From: Ruegeria atlantica
GTDB taxonomy: Bacteria > Pseudomonadota > Alphaproteobacteria > Rhodobacterales > Rhodobacteraceae
Reading direction: 5' to 3'
Assembly: GCF_001458195.1 (NCBI RefSeq)
Contig: NZ_CYPU01000030.1
Coordinates: 1-35,115, forward strand
Length of the DNA: 35,115 nt
Shown here one piece after another: positions 8,258-17,351 of this stretch (positions are counted from its first letter, which is position 1; each line of letters begins with the position of its first letter). Made by a program: the position numbers and the translations under genes. The notes beneath the pieces were generated by a model. That model saw only the letters and a program-made list of their open reading frames with translations, was not told the DNA's origin and searched no databases.

Positions 8258-9073
8258 TCACCCAAAGACAGCCGTGACAAGATCGAGGAGCCCGCGTTTG
8301 ATATCCTCGTCATCAGTCAGAGGTTCGATCATTGCGGCAAGAATGGCGCGGTCGGTCGACATGCCCTGCGCGATCAGCGTCGCGGCATAGACGACCAGAC
8401 GGGTGGAAACGCCTTCCTCAAGATCCTGACCCTTGAGCCCGCGCAGTTTGCCTGCAAGGCGCACCAACGGCTTGCAGCGTTCCAGCGGCAGACCGCTTTC
8501 CTGCGCAACGACTTCGGCCTCCATCTGAGGCGACGGAAAGTCGAACTCCAGCGAGATGAACCGCTGGCGGGTCGAGGGTTTCAGGGTTTTCAGTATATTC
8601 TGGTATCCGGGATTGTATGAGGCGACCAGCATGAAACCGGGGGCAGCCTCAAGCTCTTCGCCGGTGCGGTCAATCGGCAGGATGCGTCGGTCGTCGGTCA
8701 GCGGGTGCAATACGACAGTTACGTCCTTGCGGGCCTCGACCACCTCGTCGAGATAGCAGATTGCACCTTCGCGCACCGCGCGGGTCAAGGGGCCATCAAC
8801 CCAGACGGTCTCTCCGCCCTTCAGCAGGTAGCGCCCGATCAGGTCAGCGGCGGCCAGATCATCGTGGCAGGCAACGGTATAAAGCGGGCGGCCAAGACGG
8901 GCGGCCATATGAGCCACAAAGCGGGTTTTTCCGCAGCCTGTCGGACCTTTCAGCAGGACCGGCAAGTTGTTGGCATAGGCGGCGGTGAACACATCGCATT
9001 CATCGCTTTGGGGCAGGTAGAAGGGGGCGTCAGCCGCCCCCGTTCCCATTTGAATGGAGCCATCCATTTGCAT
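8258..9073 (-). CDS. norQ: NorQ, MoxR-type AAA+ ATPase
   Basis: 271 residues. Walker A GPTGCGKT at about 43-50, Walker B ICYLDEV, sensor-like region MLVASYNPGYQN and a downstream arginine-finger region STRQRF are all visible, as in the NorQ/CbbQ branch of the MoxR family. The ATG at 9073 overlaps the norB stop by one base (TGATG). A GTG one codon upstream is the alternative start. NorQ hydrolyses ATP and, with NorD, is needed for activation of the NO reductase core, most likely for assembly of the haem b3/FeB centre. Confidence 0.95.
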   Translation of the reverse strand: MQMDGSIQMGTGAADAPFYLPQSDECDVFTAAYANNLPVLLKGPTGCGKTRFVAHMAARLGRPLYTVACHDDLAAADLIGRYLLKGGETVWVDGPLTRAVREGAICYLDEVVEARKDVTVVLHPLTDDRRILPIDRTGEELEAAPGFMLVASYNPGYQNILKTLKPSTRQRFISLEFDFPSPQMEAEVVAQESGLPLERCKPLVRLAGKLRGLKGQDLEEGVSTRLVVYAATLIAQGMSTDRAILAAMIEPLTDDEDIKRGLLDLVTAVFG

Positions 9074-10440
9074 CACTCCGCTGGGGTTTCAGCTGCGCCC
9101 GGCTCGATGATCTCTTTGCGAGGCACCCAGACCGAGTAGATGAACAACAGCGCACCAAGGACCACCACGACGCCAGAGCCAAAGCGCATCCAGTAGAAGA
9201 TCGCGATCTGGTCTTGCACGTCCATGAAGTAGTCTCCGACCACGCGCTGCATGTGCGTCTGCACGGTTCCGCCGAAAGTCAGCACAAAGGTCATGAAGAC
9301 CATGCCGCTGGTCATCAGCCAGAACGACCCCATGTTCATCACCTGATTGTACGGATCGCGGTTTTTGAGGATCGGCATGGCATAGCTGAAGATCGCCAGG
9401 TTTAGGCAGACATAGGCACCGTAAAAGGCCAGGTGACCGTGGGCTGCGGTGATCTGCGTACCGTGGGTATAGTAGTTCACCCCGTGCAGCGTGTGCAGGA
9501 AGCCCCATACCCCGGCGCCAAAGAAGGCCAGCGTGGCACAGCCAAGCGACCACAAAAGCGCGGCCTTGTTGGGATGGTCCCGACGGCCCTTCCAGACCAT
9601 GACGAAAGCAAAGGCCATCATCGCGAAGAACGGGATCACTTCGAGGCTCGAGAAGATCGAACCGATCCACTGCCAGTACGCGGGTGTCCCGATCCAATAG
9701 TAGTGGTGCCCAGTTCCAAGGATGCCCGAGAACAACGCGGCCGCGACGATGACATAAAGCCATTTCTCGACCACCTCACGGTCAACACCGGTAAGCTTCA
9801 GCATCAGGTAGGCAAGGATCGAGGCCATGATCAGTTCCCACACACCTTCGACCCACAGGTGGACAACATACCACCAGTACTGCTTGTCCAAGGACAGGTT
9901 GCCAGGGTTGTAGAAGGCAAACAGGAACAGCAGCGCCAGCCCCCAAAGACCCAGCAGCAAGATGTTGGTGATCGCGGTCTTCTTGCCCTTCAGAACCGTC
10001 ATCGACACGTTGTAAAGGAAGATCAGTGCGGCCACGACGATGCCGGCCTTGACCCATTTGGGTTGCTCAAGGAACTCGCGCCCCTCTTTGCCCAGCAGCC
10101 AGTTTCCTTCGAACAGGTTGAACGTATAGGTCAAAACCACGCCCAGTGTACCGACCACCAGAATGATCAGCTGCAGATATGCCAGCATGGGCGAATGTAT
10201 TTCACGCTCTGCCTCTTCCGGGATCAGGAAGTACGCCGCGCCGAAGAAGCCCAGGATCAACCAGACGATCAGCGCATTTGTATGTAGCATCCGCACAATG
10301 TTGAACGGCAGAAGCTCGCTCAGGAAATTAGGCGACACATAAATCCAGCCGGCGATCAGACCGCCGATTACCTGGATCGCGAAAAGGCCCATCGCTACGG
10401 CAAAGTAGGCATAAGCAATTTTTTGGGATTCGTATTTCAT
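9073..10440 (-). CDS. norB: Nitric oxide reductase large subunit
   Basis: 455 residues, about 12 membrane helices, haem-copper oxidase superfamily. Reduces two NO to N2O at the haem b3/FeB centre without proton pumping. His53 in MLHTNALIVW is the low-spin haem ligand by comparison with Paracoccus NorB. The FeB ligand region is seen in VVHLWVEGVWE (His plus the glutamates characteristic of cNOR) and GTGHHYYWIG, and the C-terminal haem ligands in THGTQITAAHGHLAFYG. Length is normal. It starts 16 bases after the norC stop, and norQ is coupled to its end. Integral to the cytoplasmic membrane. Confidence 0.98.
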   Translation of the reverse strand: MKYESQKIAYAYFAVAMGLFAIQVIGGLIAGWIYVSPNFLSELLPFNIVRMLHTNALIVWLILGFFGAAYFLIPEEAEREIHSPMLAYLQLIILVVGTLGVVLTYTFNLFEGNWLLGKEGREFLEQPKWVKAGIVVAALIFLYNVSMTVLKGKKTAITNILLLGLWGLALLFLFAFYNPGNLSLDKQYWWYVVHLWVEGVWELIMASILAYLMLKLTGVDREVVEKWLYVIVAAALFSGILGTGHHYYWIGTPAYWQWIGSIFSSLEVIPFFAMMAFAFVMVWKGRRDHPNKAALLWSLGCATLAFFGAGVWGFLHTLHGVNYYTHGTQITAAHGHLAFYGAYVCLNLAIFSYAMPILKNRDPYNQVMNMGSFWLMTSGMVFMTFVLTFGGTVQTHMQRVVGDYFMDVQDQIAIFYWMRFGSGVVVVLGALLFIYSVWVPRKEIIEPGAAETPAE

Positions 10441-10456
10441 TACTCTGTTCCCTTCC

Positions 10457-10906
10457 TCAGCCGGCCTCGTTGGGCGGCCAGTCCTGAGCGTCGATATTGT
10501 CCGTCCAGATCAGGAAGTTGGTCAGATCACGGATTTCTTCGTCGCTAAGGTTGAAATTGGGCATCTGCCGACGACCGGGAATGCCTGTGGGCTGTGCTTC
10601 CATCCATCCCTTGAGGGCATCAAAGGCTGATTCCGGATCATTCAGAACATCCCACCGGGTCATCACGTTGCCGACCTCTGGGGCAAAATAAGCCCCTTCA
10701 CCCAGGATCGTGTGACAATTGATACAGGCGTGTTTTTCCCAGACGTGTTTGCCCCGCACCACGCTGTCATCAAGATTCGCGGCATTCTCGGAATTCACGA
10801 TGTACCAGTGGGAATGGGCCGACAAAGCCAGAAAGATAAGAATAAAGAACAGTGATCCGCCATAGAAAATATTGCGGGCCATGCTCTTGGTCATGACTTC
10901 TCGCAT
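10457..10906 (-). CDS. norC: Nitric oxide reductase cytochrome c subunit
   Basis: 149 residues from the ATG at 10906, which has a good AAGGAGAG ribosome site. A longer frame reaching 10984 would run through the operator and is rejected. One N-terminal membrane anchor (about 12-30), then a periplasmic haem c domain with CINCH at 61-65 and Met115 in RRQMPNF as probable axial ligand. NorC takes electrons from periplasmic cytochrome c or cupredoxin and passes them to NorB. First gene of norCBQDEF, with a Dnr-type box 65 bases upstream. Confidence 0.97.
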   Translation of the reverse strand: MREVMTKSMARNIFYGGSLFFILIFLALSAHSHWYIVNSENAANLDDSVVRGKHVWEKHACINCHTILGEGAYFAPEVGNVMTRWDVLNDPESAFDALKGWMEAQPTGIPGRRQMPNFNLSDEEIRDLTNFLIWTDNIDAQDWPPNEAG

Positions 10907-10970
10907 CGCGCTCTCCTTTGCGCAGATTAGCTTGTGAAGATCAGCATGCAGGTGGGGCCGGTGCAGTGCC

Positions 10971-10984
10971 TTAACGAAAGTCAA
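10971..10984 (-). promoter_or_regulatory. Dnr/NnrR box of the norCBQDEF promoter
   Basis: On the minus strand this reads TTGACTTTCGTTAA, differing from the nirS box by one base. A -10-like CATGCT lies 22 bases downstream (10948-10943), the same spacing as at the other operators in the window. Confidence 0.8.
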
Positions 10985-11174
10985 GACTGGAGAATTGTTG
11001 CGCTATGGCAAAAAAACAGCCGCGTTCATGAATTCAAAAAAGTGCCGTGGTATTGCCTTGAAACAAGGGGATTGAGTAGCGATTGTTGCTGAAAAATGCC
11101 CCTGAATGAAGATTTTCGTGCCAAAAGCACTGGCTGAAACGAATAGCGCGCGTGACAAGAGATAGTGAGTACAA

Positions 11175-12268
11175 ATGGCAATCTATTCCTACATTGAATA
11201 TGATCCCGACGTCATTTCGGTCATAACTGCGGGGCCAGACCGGGTAATTTTGGACACCGATTTCGACCCAAGCACCGACCGGCGGGTATTCAATGTCGAA
11301 GATGCCGCAGGCGGGAACATTCTGTCCCGTCCAGGGGAGCCAACTCTCCCCGATACCGGCACCGTTTTCAACGGTGACTACAATAGCGACGAAAACGGGG
11401 ATGACTTAACGCAAACCGGTACGGTCACCAACCTAAAGGGGTCCAGCACATTTCTAAGCGGCGATATATACCTCGAGGAATCCTATATCCTGACGGATCC
11501 GGATGGCGGCACCATTACCGTCTTCCGGGTCGAGGTAGAGGGTACTCTGGCAGGCTTCATAACGTCTGAGCCTTTGGAACCCGGCACCGTTTACTCGATG
11601 ACTATTGTAAACGTCACACCTTACAATGCGCCGGATACATCCGACCCCACATCCATCGTTGATGTGCCTTGTTTCACCGCTGGAACACTGATCGAGACGC
11701 CAGATGGCATGCGCCCTATCGAAGCGCTCGCGGTCGGGGATGAGGTGGTGACGATGGACAGGGGTCCGCAGCGTATTCGCTGGATCGGCGCACGCGCATT
11801 GACCGGCCAGGAGCTGTCAGAAAAGCCCAAGCTCCGACCCATCCGAATCGCAGCGGGCTGCCGCAGCGGGACTTGCTGGTATCTCCACAGCATCGCATGC
11901 TGGTGCGATCAACTGTTGCGATCCGTATGTTCGAAACCAGCGAAATCCTTGTGGCTGCACACTCGCTGGTCGGCATTTCTGGAGTATCCGTCGAGGAAGG
12001 CGCGGAATCGGTCGAATATTATCACATGCTCTTCGAACAGCATGAGATCGTCTTTGCCGAAGGCGCCCCATCCGAAAGTCTGTTTGCCGGCTCCGAGGCC
12101 CTTAGGACTGTGCCGCCCAAGGCGCGGGCAGAAGTGCTGGAGCTGTTTCCCGCGCTGGCCACAGAGGGTTTCGTCCCACCATCCGCCCGTCCGATTCCTA
12201 CGAAAGGCAAGCAGGTTCGGAACATGGTGCAACGTCATATCAAGAACAGCCGACCGTTGATCGAGTGA
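11175..12268 (+). pseudogene. Hint-domain protein, frameshifted
   Basis: The N-terminal 165 residues are an acidic, glycine-rich, non-conserved region. A Hint (Hedgehog/intein) domain starts at Cys166 in VPCFTAGTLIETPDG and continues through VGDEVVTMDRG, IRWIGAR and LRPIRIAAG to about base 11857. The rest of the domain (GLPQRDLLVSPQHRMLV, then VAAHSLVGI, VEYYHMLFEQHEIVFAEG) is in the -1 frame, ending at 12268. The original frame runs on to 12260 as Cys/Arg/Ser-rich nonsense. In this roseobacter-type family (Hint_2) a few residues such as ALGN normally lie between the two halves, so a small out-of-frame deletion near 11853-11858 is the simplest explanation; a sequencing error is possible. The family's role is unclear. 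It sits between nor and nnrS with no evident functional link. Confidence 0.8.
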
Positions 12269-12295
12269 CATTGGCCTCTTGGAACGACGAGGTGC

Positions 12296-13474
12296 CTAGC
12301 TCCGCGTCGCGCGCGGGCCGGTCAAAGCAGGCCACATCGAGATCAGGTAAAGCGCAAAGGCGGTGACCCACAAACCGTCCGACAACAGCATCGCAACCAG
12401 ATAGCCTGCTTCCAACTCGGCACCGATCCAGCGCGACAACGCCGCCGCCGCCATCAATCCATAGGCCACAACCATAGGTCCAGGCGCTACCAGCGCGCGA
12501 CCGCTATGTCCAAGCGCGGCGCGGCTCATGACGGCCAATGTCATGCCACCTACGCAACCGATACCAAGGACATGCAGTGCGGCAACCTCATTGCCAATGC
12601 CCAGAACCGCCAACCCCCACAGGATCAGACCCAGTGCCAGCATGCCCAACCCCAGATGCAGCGCCAGCAGGATCGGTTCACGCGCAGCCCAAATTGTCCG
12701 CCACCGAGCCATGCGCAGGATTTGCACCACGCCCAACACCAGCGCAACTACGCCTGCAGCACCCCAATCGCCTGATGCCAAAACGCTGAGCGGCAGGATA
12801 AGCGACAACCCCATAACTGCTTTGTTCAGCGCAGCGACGGAAACGGGCCAGTCAGCCTCAGACACCCCGGCGCGTTTCATGGCGTTGCGGGTAAAGGCCG
12901 GCGTGATCCTTCCGCCCAGGATGGCAATCATCGCGCAGAGCGTCAGCAAACTCATCCGCAGCCCGGATTGTAACGTGTCATCCGTCAGCCCGATCCACTC
13001 AAAATGAGTCAGCAAGTCCGCGATCCAGATCAGGCTGAGCAACAGTAGGAAAATCATGTTCTGCGGTTTCGGCCGGCGGATCAACTGCGTCGCTATCTTG
13101 GCTGCAAGGATCGGAACAAACGCAAGGTCGATCACGGCAACCATAACCGGCGGCAACATCCCGGAAAACCACATTGCCATCCGGCCTGCCAGCCATATCC
13201 CTACCGCAAGGGCGATGAACCGCGCGCGCGCGTCAGGTGCACCGGTCCAGTTTGGCACCGCCGTCAAGAAGAACCCGCCCAGCGCCGCGGTGGCATAGCC
13301 AAAGATCATCTCATGCGCATGCCACATCGGCGGCGTCATGCCGTAATCCGGCACCATGTAAGGCACCGTCAGCCACAATCCCCAGACTAGTCCGACAAAA
13401 AGGCCATACAGCCCGGCGGACAGAAAGAATACGCGGAACCCCTCACCAAAAATACGGGTGATGACTGCGGGCAT
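12296..13474 (-). CDS. nnrS: NnrS family membrane protein
   Basis: 392 residues from the ATG at 13474, preceded by AGGAGAG; nine further in-frame codons upstream are not needed. About 12 membrane helices. The family pattern is seen in PPMWHAHEMIFGYATAALGGF (conserved His pair), FLLTAVPNWTG-like loops, GGRITPAFTRNAM, and LHVLGIGCVGGMTLAVMSRAALGHSGR. NnrS is a haem- and copper-containing membrane protein that relieves nitrosative stress in several denitrifiers; its reaction is not settled. It is transcribed divergently from nirS from a shared 233-base region with its own Dnr-type box. Only 27 bases separate its end from the convergent Hint gene. Confidence 0.93.
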   Translation of the reverse strand: MPAVITRIFGEGFRVFFLSAGLYGLFVGLVWGLWLTVPYMVPDYGMTPPMWHAHEMIFGYATAALGGFFLTAVPNWTGAPDARARFIALAVGIWLAGRMAMWFSGMLPPVMVAVIDLAFVPILAAKIATQLIRRPKPQNMIFLLLLSLIWIADLLTHFEWIGLTDDTLQSGLRMSLLTLCAMIAILGGRITPAFTRNAMKRAGVSEADWPVSVAALNKAVMGLSLILPLSVLASGDWGAAGVVALVLGVVQILRMARWRTIWAAREPILLALHLGLGMLALGLILWGLAVLGIGNEVAALHVLGIGCVGGMTLAVMSRAALGHSGRALVAPGPMVVAYGLMAAAALSRWIGAELEAGYLVAMLLSDGLWVTAFALYLISMWPALTGPRATRS

Positions 13475-13529
13475 GGCTGCTCTCCTAGGTCGTTTTTCCA
13501 AGCCCTAGCAGCCTGCTTGTCCGCGGCAC

Positions 13530-13543
13530 TTAACCAAAATCAA
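13530..13543 (-). promoter_or_regulatory. Dnr/NnrR box of nnrS
   Basis: Minus strand TTGATTTTGGTTAA, a variant of TTGAC-N4-GTCAA. A weak -10 candidate, TAGGGC, lies 22 bases downstream (13507-13502). It points to nnrS, whose start codon is 56 bases away. Confidence 0.65.
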
Positions 13544-13632
13544 AACGGCGGAAAACATGCCTCTAAAACACAGATTTTCTGAGGTTTTTTGGGTGAATTT
13601 TTGCATCTCTACCCCGGTTTACGCCCCACCCG

Positions 13633-13646
13633 TTGACTTTCGTCAA
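13633..13646 (+). promoter_or_regulatory. Dnr/NnrR box of nirS
   Basis: TTGACTTTCGTCAA, a full match to TTGAC-N4-GTCAA. A -10-like CAACCT lies at 13669-13674, 22 bases after the box. The nirS ATG is at 13708 with GGAG seven bases before it. This is the best-matching operator in the window. Confidence 0.85.
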
Positions 13647-13707
13647 GGAGCCGAAGGCTTCGGTGGGCCAACCTTAGCCCTGCCTCACCAGCAAATGGAG
13701 AGTGATC

Positions 13708-15384
13708 ATGTCACTTGGAATCAGCTACAAAAAAACTGGCCGTGCCTTTGGGGTCGGTTTGGCGATGCTGCTGGGCAGCGTCGCTGCTCCGACACTCGCC
13801 GAAGAGCCAACCCTTGATAAGGACGCCTTTGAATCGTCAAAACAATTGTACTTTGAACGCTGCGCTGGCTGTCACGGCGTGTTGCGCAAAGGGGCGACGG
13901 GCAAAAGCCTTGAACCATTGGTGGAAACGAAAAACGCCGACGGCACCGTGACCGAATCCGGCACCCTCAAACTAGGACAGGAACGGCTCGAAAAAATTAT
14001 CGCTTGGGGCACCGAAGGCGGGATGAACAACTTCTCGGACGTTATGTCTGAGGACGAGATCAGCAATATGGCGACCTATATCCAGATGGAGCCACCCAAG
14101 CCGCCGGAAATGTCACTTGAGCAAATGATGGCGACCCGTAAGGTCTATGTCGAACCCGAAGATTACCCAAGCGAGCCACTGCACGGCCGAAACTGGGAAA
14201 ACTTCTTTGTGGTTATCGAACGTGACGTAGGCAAGGTGGCTGTGATCGACGGCGACACCAAGGAAGTGCTGGCGCATATTCCGACAGGCTATGCCGTGCA
14301 CGTTCTGAAAGCGTCTGAGCACCATAAACTGGAAGAGCCGGAAAACCCTGGCCGCTTCTGGTACACCATGGGCCGCGACGGCAAGATGACCAAGATCGAT
14401 CTGTGGCAGAACCCTGAGAATATGCTCGTGGCCGAGGTCACCATTGGCTATGACGCTCGCGACGTGGCCGTTTCTGGTGATGGTAAATACGTGATCGGTG
14501 GGGCCTATTGGCCGCCGCATTTCGCGATCGTCGATGCCGAAACAATGGAACCGAAGAAGGTTGTCTCGACCCGAGGCTACAACGTGGACGGGGATTATGT
14601 GGAAGAGGCGCGTGTTGCCGCGATCTACACCACTCCGAACGAGCCAACCTGGATCGTAGCTGTGAAAGAACTTGGCCAGCTGTGGCAGGTCGATTATTCC
14701 GATCTGGATAACCTGCGGATCGACAAGATCGACAGCGCCAAGTTCCTGCATGACGGGTTCTTTGATCCAACCGGCCGTTACTTCCAGATCGCCGCGAACG
14801 CGTCGAACAAGATGGTTGTGGTCGATACCGAAACCCACAAGTTGGAAGCCATGATCGACACGGCGCCGCTGCCGCACCCCGGCCCGGGCGCCAACTGGGA
14901 AGACCCGAATTGTGGCCCGGTTGCCGGTACGACCCACTTGGGCGAAGGCACTGTCACCGTGTGGGGCAACGACCCCGAAGGTCGTCCGGATGACGCCTGG
15001 AAAGTCTGCTACGAGGTGGAAACCGACGGACCCGGTCTGTTCATTCGGACACACCCGGAATCGGACTATATCTGGGCCGACCAGACCAAGCACCCTGAGC
15101 CTGAGGTTCAGCAATCGGTGCAGGTCATTGACAAGGCAACCGGTGAGATCGTGAAAACGATCCAGATCACAGAAGAGGAAGGCAACGTCGCAGTCCACTT
15201 CGAGTTCAACCAGGACGGTTCCGAGGTTTGGGTTTCCAAGTGGAACCGCTCGACCTCGAAGGAAGCGAACGGTGAGATCGTGATCTACGACGCCAAGACG
15301 CTGGAAGAGATTGGCCGCGTGAAGGGGCTGTTTGCACCGACCGGCAAATTCAACGTCTACAACCGGTCGAACCACGTAACCTGA
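13708..15384 (+). CDS. nirS: Cytochrome cd1 nitrite reductase
   Basis: 558 residues from the ATG at 13708; a GTG two codons earlier is less likely. A signal peptide (about 1-31, ending PTLA) directs export. A cytochrome c domain has CAGCH at 52-56, and the rest is an eight-bladed propeller for haem d1. The proximal d1 ligand is the His in TGYAVHV, and the two active-site histidines lie in PLPHPGPG and GTTHLGEG. Reduces nitrite to NO in the periplasm. First gene of the nir block with its own Dnr-type promoter, and a strong hairpin separates it from the next gene. The family assignment is certain. The natural electron donor is not: see the neighbouring multihaem and cupredoxin genes. Confidence 0.98.
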   Translation: MSLGISYKKTGRAFGVGLAMLLGSVAAPTLAEEPTLDKDAFESSKQLYFERCAGCHGVLRKGATGKSLEPLVETKNADGTVTESGTLKLGQERLEKIIAWGTEGGMNNFSDVMSEDEISNMATYIQMEPPKPPEMSLEQMMATRKVYVEPEDYPSEPLHGRNWENFFVVIERDVGKVAVIDGDTKEVLAHIPTGYAVHVLKASEHHKLEEPENPGRFWYTMGRDGKMTKIDLWQNPENMLVAEVTIGYDARDVAVSGDGKYVIGGAYWPPHFAIVDAETMEPKKVVSTRGYNVDGDYVEEARVAAIYTTPNEPTWIVAVKELGQLWQVDYSDLDNLRIDKIDSAKFLHDGFFDPTGRYFQIAANASNKMVVVDTETHKLEAMIDTAPLPHPGPGANWEDPNCGPVAGTTHLGEGTVTVWGNDPEGRPDDAWKVCYEVETDGPGLFIRTHPESDYIWADQTKHPEPEVQQSVQVIDKATGEIVKTIQITEEEGNVAVHFEFNQDGSEVWVSKWNRSTSKEANGEIVIYDAKTLEEIGRVKGLFAPTGKFNVYNRSNHVT

Positions 15385-15403
15385 CGGATTCTCTACCAAC
15401 TTC

Positions 15404-15434
15404 GGAAAGGGCGGGCCCCTCGCCCGCCCTTTCC
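15404..15434 (+). terminator. Strong hairpin between nirS and the multihaem gene
   Basis: A 13-bp perfect stem (GGAAAGGGCGGGC with its complement) and a 5-nt loop, followed by TCGTTTG, starts 20 bases after the nirS stop. It probably ends most nirS transcripts or stabilises their 3' end, with read-through feeding the downstream genes. No separate Dnr-type box is seen before the next gene. Confidence 0.8.
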
Positions 15435-15508
15435 TCGTTTGTTCACTCAGCCAAACTCACCGGCCTGCCATCCAAGGCCAGACAAGACAGCCAAAACGGA
15501 GCCCGGAT

Positions 15509-17296
15509 ATGACTTCCGAACCGGATAAGAAAAAACCGATCTGGCGCCGGTATTTCCTGTGGGGAATGCCCGTGGCCGGTATTGCCGCAGCCTTTGTCGG
15601 CGGCATCATCTTCTGGGGCGGATTCAACACCGCCATGGAAGCCACCAACACCAAAGATTTCTGTATCTCTTGTCACGAGATGCGCGATTTTGTCTATGAA
15701 GAATACACCGGCACGATCCATGACGTGAACCGGTCCGGTGTCGGTGCGGTCTGTTCCGACTGCCACGTGCCCAAGGACTGGACCCACAAGATGATCCGCA
15801 AGATCAAGGCGTCCAAAGAGCTGTACGGCAAGGTGGTTGGCACCATCAACACGCGTGAGAAGTTCGAAGCCAAACGCGTGCATTTGGCGATGAATGAGTG
15901 GGAACGGATGAAGGCCACCGACTCGCGTGAATGCCGCAACTGTCACGACTTTGAATCGATGATGCCTGAATTCCAGAAACCCCGCGCGCGTCAACAGCAC
16001 CTGAACGCGATGACCGTGGGCCAAACCTGTATCGACTGTCACAAGGGGATTGCGCACTCGGACGCCCGCGACCGGGCCGACGAAGAGTATCTGGAAGAGC
16101 TTGAAGCGCCGAACCCGGACTTTATCCGTCAGATCCCGCCGGAATATATGGCGAGCCTTGAACGGATCGAAGCCAAGGAAGCCGCGGAAGCCGAGACCGA
16201 GAAAGCCGCCAAACAGGCGCAGCATGAAGCCGTGCAGGCTCAAATCGCTGCGGCGGTGGATGCGGCCGTGGCCGAAGAACGCGCCAAATCCAACGGTGAA
16301 GAAGCAGCAGCGCCCGCAAGCGGGGGTGGTGATGATGTCGGCGCGGATATCGACTGGAACGCGGTTGCCAGCGCCGATTTGAAACTGTTCTACCCCGGTC
16401 AAGCCTCGTTTGAATGGGTCCAGAACGGTAAGTTCCACGGCGGCGCTCGCCCTCTGACCAAAGGTGGAGACCAGTGTACGACCTGCCACGCCAAAGAGCT
16501 GGACACGATCGGCAACAAGATTGTTGCAGGCGGCGAATTGGAACCGACACCGATCCCCGGCAAACGCGGCGTAATCGACGCAACCGTTCAGGCAGCACAT
16601 GATGACGAAAACCTGTATGTCCGGCTGCAATGGCCGGATGCAGGCCACAACCCTGCACCCTTCGTGGACGGCGGCAAAATGGATCCCGACAACCAGATAA
16701 AGGTCGCCATGATGATCACCGGCACCGGAATCGAGTTGGGTGATCAGGTAGGCTGCTGGGCTTCGTGCCACGCCGACAACAGCTATATGCCCTTTGACCC
16801 CGGCACGGATGCGATTGCCGCCAATGGCGACATCGCAGGTCGCATGTCTGCGCAGGACACCGTGACCAAATACATCAGCGAAAGCCGCACGGATGTCGAA
16901 ATCAAAGGCCGCCGTGGCAAAGCGCTAGGCGGTTGGGACAAGCTGGAGGCCGAAGCACAGATCGAGCAGTACCTGGCAGACGGCACCTATCTAGACCTGA
17001 TGCGCGTCTACGCCGATAGCAGCGCGACAAACGGCTATCTGCTGGATCAGCGCGTGGTCAATGACGGTGAAATCGCCGCCTCGGCTAACCTATCCGGTGG
17101 CATGTGGACCGTGGTCTTTACCCGGCCGCTGAACTCGGGCGCGCCGGGTGACGTCCCGCTCGAGCCCGGCCAGACCTATACGGTTGGTTTTGCGATCCAT
17201 GACGATTTCGCCGCCGCCCGGTTCCACCATGTCACGCTGGACACCAGCCTGGCATTGGACGACGACGCCGCCTTCATCAACGTGGTCAAACAATAA
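15509..17296 (+). CDS. NapC/NirT-type multihaem cytochrome fused to a second haem-binding domain
   Basis: 595 residues, GGAG eight bases before the ATG. Membrane anchor at about 17-38, then a NapC/NirT quinol-dehydrogenase domain with four CXXCH sites (52-56, 82-86, 142-146, 174-178). An Ala/Glu-rich probable coiled coil (about 213-265) and a flexible GGG linker lead to a C-terminal domain (about 282-595) resembling the cytochrome c-552/ethylbenzene-dehydrogenase-gamma haem domain ([16 protein letters not shown] strand). That domain adds CTTCH at 323-327 and an unusual CX3CH (CWASCH) at 416-421. Known NirT/NapC proteins are about 200 residues, so this is a threefold-longer fusion. Likely role, by position after nirS: oxidising membrane quinol and passing electrons to NirS or the adjacent cupredoxin. 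The function is inferred. Confidence 0.88.
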   Translation: MTSEPDKKKPIWRRYFLWGMPVAGIAAAFVGGIIFWGGFNTAMEATNTKDFCISCHEMRDFVYEEYTGTIHDVNRSGVGAVCSDCHVPKDWTHKMIRKIKASKELYGKVVGTINTREKFEAKRVHLAMNEWERMKATDSRECRNCHDFESMMPEFQKPRARQQHLNAMTVGQTCIDCHKGIAHSDARDRADEEYLEELEAPNPDFIRQIPPEYMASLERIEAKEAAEAETEKAAKQAQHEAVQAQIAAAVDAAVAEERAKSNGEEAAAPASGGGDDVGADIDWNAVASADLKLFYPGQASFEWVQNGKFHGGARPLTKGGDQCTTCHAKELDTIGNKIVAGGELEPTPIPGKRGVIDATVQAAHDDENLYVRLQWPDAGHNPAPFVDGGKMDPDNQIKVAMMITGTGIELGDQVGCWASCHADNSYMPFDPGTDAIAANGDIAGRMSAQDTVTKYISESRTDVEIKGRRGKALGGWDKLEAEAQIEQYLADGTYLDLMRVYADSSATNGYLLDQRVVNDGEIAASANLSGGMWTVVFTRPLNSGAPGDVPLEPGQTYTVGFAIHDDFAAARFHHVTLDTSLALDDDAAFINVVKQ

Positions 17297-17302
17297 CAGA
17301 TC

Positions 17303-17323
17303 GGGGCCGGGCACTCCGGCCCC
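17303..17323 (+). terminator. GC hairpin after the multihaem gene
   Basis: GGGGCCGG / CCGGCCCC, 8-bp perfect stem with a 5-nt loop, six bases after the stop codon. It is followed by a short ACCCCATTTTGG tract and then the ribosome site of the cupredoxin gene. It could be a weak terminator or an RNA-stabilising element within the operon. Confidence 0.5.
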
Positions 17324-17351
17324 ACCCCATTTTGGAAAGGAGACTTGGACG

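Noticed and set aside
14113..15399. Long antisense reading frame (428 codons) opposite nirS
   Set aside because: It mirrors the codon pattern of a certain nirS on the other strand, has no recognisable domain or ribosome site, and is typical of GC-rich third-position bias.
15443..16771. Long antisense reading frame (442 codons) opposite the multihaem gene
   Set aside because: The plus-strand gene has haem motifs, a membrane anchor and a good ribosome site. The antisense product is a Phe/Gly/Arg/His-rich translation with no family features.
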